Shown here: piece after piece, positions 13,960 to 16,638 of the stretch
Position numbering within the stretch: the stretch's first letter is position 1
Layout of the letters: each line of letters begins with the position of its first letter
Source of the DNA: an uncultured bacterium
Lineage (GTDB): Bacteria > Actinomycetota > Coriobacteriia > Coriobacteriales > Atopobiaceae
Direction of reading: 5' to 3'
NCBI GenBank assembly: GCA_905214865.1
Contig: CAJMNO010000033.1
Span: forward strand, 1-16,638
Length of the DNA: 16,638 nt
Position numbers and translations under genes: made by a program
Notes under the pieces: model-generated
Told to the model about the DNA's origin: nothing
The model's input: the letters and a program-made list of their open reading frames with translations, nothing else
Database searches by the model: none

Positions 13960-15186
13960 ATGCACGAGAGGACACGGCGCGTCCTGGGAAGCTACGGCGG
14001 CATCCTGCTGCTGGGGGCGGTGGGCATCCCCATCGGGGTGGCGGTCGGCGCCATCGACGCGGTGTTTGGCCGCGTCCTCATCGCAATCACCGCGTTCCGC
14101 GACGCCCACGTGTTCCAGCTGGTGCCGTTCCTGGCCCTGGCGGGCATGCTCATCGCGTGGGCATACCTGCGCCTGGGAAAGAACACCGGGCGCGGCATGA
14201 GCCTGGTGTTCGACGTGGGCTTGGGGAGGGAGAACATCATCCCCCTGCGGCTGATCCCCCTCATCATGGGCGGCACCTGGCTCACCCACCTGTTTGGCGG
14301 GAGCGCCGGTCGCGAGGGCGTCGCCGTGCAGATCGGCGCGACCCTCTCCCACTGGATCGGACGGAAGCTTCCGTTCAAGAACCCGGGCAACACCTTCCTG
14401 ATCGTGGGCATGGCGGCGGGCTTCGCCGGGCTGTTTGGCACGCCGCTCGCCGCGACGCTCTTTGCGATCGAGGTGCTGGTCGCCGGGCGCCTCGAGTACC
14501 GGGCGCTGTTCCCCGCGCTCACGGCGTCACTTGCCGCAAGCTGGACCTCCCGCGCGCTCGGCCTGGAGAAGTTCGAGGTCGCGCTCTCGTGCCCCGTCTC
14601 GCTCGATGCCGCCACGCTGGGGAGGGTCGCCCTGCTCGGCGTTGCCTTCGGGGTGGTGGGCGGCCTCTTCGCCTGGTGCCTCAAGTGGGCCAAGGCCATC
14701 GCGCAGGCGCACCTCGAGAACCCCGTCAAGCGCATCGCGGTCATGGGCGTGGGGCTGAGCTGCCTCTTCCTCCTGCTGTGGCAGGGGCGCTACTGCGGGT
14801 TGGGGACCAACCTCATCTCGGCGAGCTTCTCGGGCCAGACGATCCTCCCCTGGGACTGGGCCCTCAAGTTCGCGCTCACCATCCTCACGCTTGCGGCCGG
14901 CTTCCAGGGTGGAGAGGTGACGCCCCTCTTCGCCATCGGGTCCTCGCTGGGCGTCGCCCTTGCGGGTCTCGCCGGCCTCCCCGTCCCCCTCGTGGCGGCG
15001 TTGGGGTACGCAGCGGTCTTTGGCGCCGCGACCAACACGCTCTTTGCGCCCATCCTGATTGGCACCGAGGTGTTTGGCTACTCGTATCTCCCCCTCTTCT
15101 TCGTGGCATGCGTGGTCGCCTACCTGTTCAACATGGACAAGAGCATCTACGCGCTGCAGCAGATTGGCTGGCGGGGCGAGAACTAA
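13960..15186 (+). CDS. CLC-F type fluoride/proton antiporter
   Basis: This 408-residue CLC-superfamily membrane protein exports F- in exchange for H+. It has the CLC core: GGSAGREG with the gating Glu at 119, FGTPLAATLFAIEVL (159-173), and the later GFQGGEVTPLF (314-324). CLC-F hallmarks are present: the IPLRLIPLIMGGTWLTHLFGGSAGREGVAVQIG block (94-126), and Met 80 in place of the GxGIP motif of Cl- transporters. Thr 321 lies where I recall a conserved fluoride-site Thr, but exact alignment was not run. GGGAGGG lies seven bases before ATG 13960. The upstream fluoride riboswitch independently supports fluoride as substrate. The frame is open upstream to 13801 but would cross the riboswitch. hslO follows after 84 bp. 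Confidence 0.94.
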   Translation: MHERTRRVLGSYGGILLLGAVGIPIGVAVGAIDAVFGRVLIAITAFRDAHVFQLVPFLALAGMLIAWAYLRLGKNTGRGMSLVFDVGLGRENIIPLRLIPLIMGGTWLTHLFGGSAGREGVAVQIGATLSHWIGRKLPFKNPGNTFLIVGMAAGFAGLFGTPLAATLFAIEVLVAGRLEYRALFPALTASLAASWTSRALGLEKFEVALSCPVSLDAATLGRVALLGVAFGVVGGLFAWCLKWAKAIAQAHLENPVKRIAVMGVGLSCLFLLLWQGRYCGLGTNLISASFSGQTILPWDWALKFALTILTLAAGFQGGEVTPLFAIGSSLGVALAGLAGLPVPLVAALGYAAVFGAATNTLFAPILIGTEVFGYSYLPLFFVACVVAYLFNMDKSIYALQQIGWRGEN

Positions 15187-15270
15187 CGGGCATGCGACAG
15201 AAGGTTGCCCCCTTGGGGTATCAACGACGCCGTTGAGAATGAGCCAGAACCCAGACGGAAAGGGGACCCC

Positions 15271-16191
15271 ATGGCAGGAGACCTCATCGACCTCGAGGAC
15301 GCGAGGGTTCGCGCACACGACCACATCGTGCGTGGTACGGCGGCAGATGGGCAGTTGCGTGCGTTCGCGGTCAATGGCCGCGAGACCGTTCAGGAAGCGA
15401 GCACCCGCCACCACAGCAGCAACGTCGTCACGGCCGCCCTCGGCCGCCTGATGATGGCGGGACAGATGATCGGCGCGATGTCCAAGGTGGACGGAGAGCT
15501 CGTCACCCTTGAGGTGCGCGGGGACGGCCCCGTTGGCGGCCTCACCGTGACCGCGAACAACCAGGGCCAGGTCAAGGGGTTCGCCAACCACCCCAACGCC
15601 TGGCTGCCGCTGCGCGCGGACAGGCACCTGGACGTGGGCGGCATCCTCGGCCCCGGCACGCTCACCGTGGTGCACGACATCCCACACATGGAGCCCTACT
15701 CCAGCACCGTCGGCCTGGTCTCGGGCGAGATCGGCGATGACCTCACCTACTACTTCGCCGCAAGCGAGCAGGTTCCGACGTCACTCGGCGTGGGCGTCCT
15801 CCTGAACCCGGACCACTCCGTGCGGCAGGCCGGCGGCTTCATCATCCAGGCGATGCCGGGATGCGAGGACTACGTCCTCGACGAGCTGGAGGAGAACCTC
15901 ACGGGCATGAGATCCGTCACCCAGCTGCTCGAGGACGGCATGACGCCCTCCGGGATGCTGGACTACCTCCTGCGGGGGCTGGACTACCAGGAGCTCGACG
16001 ACATGCCCGCCGAGTTCCACTGCGGGTGCGACCGCGACCGGGCCGCCCGCTGCGTGACCGCGCTCGGGGAGCACGAGATGCGTGACATGATCGAGAAGGG
16101 CGAGCCCGCCAGCGTGCACTGCCACTTCTGTGGCGCCGACTACCTCTTCTCCCCCGAGGAGCTGGAGCAGATGCTCGAGGACGTCAGGTAG
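15271..16191 (+). CDS. hslO: Hsp33 redox-regulated chaperone
   Basis: The 306-residue cytosolic holdase is activated by oxidation and unfolding. The N-terminal domain (about 10-185) has the family's ATAALGR-like helix (VTAALGRLMMAGQMIG, 53-68) and the GxVxGFANHP core (100-108). The C-terminal redox switch has all four zinc Cys: CxC at 251/253 and CxxC at 284/287. Two further Cys (198, 261) are present. AAAGGGG six bases before ATG 15271 fixes the start. The gene lies 84 bp after the CLC-F gene. Readthrough is possible, but the gap holds a small CCCC-TTGGGG hairpin and its own promoter is likely. No link between Hsp33 and fluoride is established; joint stress response is only an inference. Confidence 0.96.
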   Translation: MAGDLIDLEDARVRAHDHIVRGTAADGQLRAFAVNGRETVQEASTRHHSSNVVTAALGRLMMAGQMIGAMSKVDGELVTLEVRGDGPVGGLTVTANNQGQVKGFANHPNAWLPLRADRHLDVGGILGPGTLTVVHDIPHMEPYSSTVGLVSGEIGDDLTYYFAASEQVPTSLGVGVLLNPDHSVRQAGGFIIQAMPGCEDYVLDELEENLTGMRSVTQLLEDGMTPSGMLDYLLRGLDYQELDDMPAEFHCGCDRDRAARCVTALGEHEMRDMIEKGEPASVHCHFCGADYLFSPEELEQMLEDVR

Positions 16192-16220
16192 CTGGGGTCG
16201 AGGGGCGCCCGTCCAACCCA

Positions 16221-16336
16221 TCCCGTAAAGATTGACGCGTTTAGATGCCTCCTAACCGCGTCAATTCTTACGAAATCGCCAACCCAATAAGAAAAGACGC
16301 GTTTAGCAGGAGATTAACGCGTCAACCTTTACGGGA
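16221..16336. repeat. Pair of related hairpins built on a TTGACGCGTTTA core
   Basis: Hairpin 1 (16223-16272): CGTAAAGATTGACGCGTTTAG pairs with its imperfect complement CTAACCGCGTCAATTCTTACG. Hairpin 2 (16287-16336): AAGAAAAGACGCGTTTAGC pairs with TTAACGCGTCAACCTTTACG. The outermost arms (16221-16243 and 16313-16335) also match each other, TCCCGTAAAG-TTGACGCGTT. Four copies of one unit therefore alternate in orientation, a REP- or BIME-like layout right after hslO. It may act as a terminator or stability element. Confidence 0.75.
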
Positions 16337-16433
16337 CGCCCCCCGCCATGGCCGCGCGGTCCGTTCCAAGAGGGATGTTGCGCCGGAAGCCCCGGCCTGG
16401 GGGCGCCTTCCCCTGCGGGGCCTACCCACTGGG

Positions 16434-16583
16434 GCACGCACCTCCCTTCCCTGACTTCGGGTTGGCCGCCGGCCGAAGGCGGCGCGGGACCCAGGCCCAC
16501 CCGCGACCGGAGTCGCACGTGCCCCCCCTTCCTTGACTTCGGAGTGGCCGCTGGCGGAAGGAGGCACGCAGCCCCCGGGCCCT
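16434..16583. repeat. Two imperfect 65-bp direct repeats
   Basis: Copy 1 starts at 16434 and copy 2 at 16515, an offset of 81 bases. They share GCACG-N5-10-CCTTCC(C/T)TGACTTCGG(G/A), then TGGCCGC(C/T)GGC(C/G)GAAGG(C/A)GGC(G/A)CG, and end in GGCCC. Both contain a short GGCCGC..GGAAGG hairpin. They stop where the terminal arm starts. Confidence 0.55.
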
Positions 16584-16638
16584 CTTGTTGATGTTCACTA
16601 AGAAGTGACGCAGATGGTCACCGGAAATTGCGCATGGT
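16584..16638. repeat. Right arm of the 55-bp perfect terminal inverted repeat
   Basis: It is the exact reverse complement of positions 1-55. Read outward it begins CTTGTTGATGTTCACTAAGA and continues past the window. Together the two arms mean the same sequence flanks this 16.5-kb segment on both sides in opposite orientation, or that the assembly could not resolve it. Confidence 0.85.

Larger units (their letters stand above)
16192..16583. other. 392-bp gene-free region holding hairpins and direct repeats
   Basis: No credible coding frame is present. It contains two related palindromic hairpins (16221-16336), a GC-rich stretch (16337-16433) with local inverted repeats such as GGCGCC and CCCCTGCGGGG, and a pair of imperfect 65-bp direct repeats (16434-16497 and 16515-16583) that abut the terminal arm. 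Confidence 0.6.

Noticed and set aside
13960..16191. CLC-F and hslO as a dedicated fluoride-stress operon
   Set aside because: They are only 84 bp apart on one strand, but Hsp33 has no known fluoride role and the gap may hold its own promoter. Adjacency alone does not support the claim.
16221..16336. CRISPR array
   Set aside because: The repeated units alternate in orientation and differ in spacing and sequence. There are no uniform direct repeats or spacers and no cas genes.
1..16638. Circular plasmid or phage genome closed by end overlap
   Set aside because: The end match is inverted, not direct, so the ends cannot be joined into a circle. There are no replication, mobilisation or phage genes.

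Overview
The window is GC-rich DNA from what looks like a high-GC Gram-positive bacterium, most likely an actinobacterium of the class Coriobacteriia (Olsenella/Atopobium/Collinsella-like). That placement is an inference. It rests on base composition, on purine-rich Shine-Dalgarno sites, on a surface protein with DUF5648-type and InlB-like repeats and no Gram-negative features, and on a feo locus carrying a PchR-like AraC regulator. I see no rRNA, tRNA, CRISPR array, phage gene or transposase.

Layout, left to right. Positions 1-55 and 16584-16638 are perfect reverse complements of each other. The match stops at exactly 55 bases, which looks like an assembly k-mer overlap at the edge of a repeated element, probably an IS end. 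After the left arm comes mntH (+, NRAMP Mn/Fe importer), then a 170-bp nested inverted repeat. A minus-strand block follows: a small two-helix membrane protein, and a feo locus that reads right to left as feoA2, feoA1, feoB, a 33-residue ORF and an AraC/PchR-type regulator. Upstream of the feo locus is a gene-free stretch of about 350 bp with operators, a candidate folded RNA and terminator hairpins. Next are a secreted or surface repeat protein (-) and ppc (-, phosphoenolpyruvate carboxylase, apparent TTG start). Divergent from ppc is a MOP-superfamily flippase (+). It is followed by a convincing crcB/fluoride riboswitch with its own terminator, a CLC-F type fluoride/proton antiporter (+) and hslO (+, Hsp33 redox chaperone). 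The last 390 bp hold two related hairpins, a 65-bp imperfect direct repeat and the right terminal arm.

The genes group into functions. mntH and feo form a divalent-metal import module. Three 18-bp sites with the same geometry (AGTTA-N8-TAACT) lie in front of mntH, feoA2 and feoB, so one DtxR/MntR-like metalloregulator probably controls all three. The AraC-type gene at the end of the feo operon is a second, local candidate regulator. The fluoride riboswitch and CLC-F gene form a self-contained fluoride-resistance unit, and Hsp33 is an oxidative-stress chaperone next to it. ppc is housekeeping anaplerosis. The surface protein and flippase concern the cell envelope.

I do not see a wholly new multi-gene system. 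The points most worth a second look are the shared metal operator, the roughly 150-residue acidic insert in FeoB, the 33-residue ORF translationally coupled to the regulator, the folded element upstream of feoA2, the two families of intergenic palindromes, and the inverted terminal arms.
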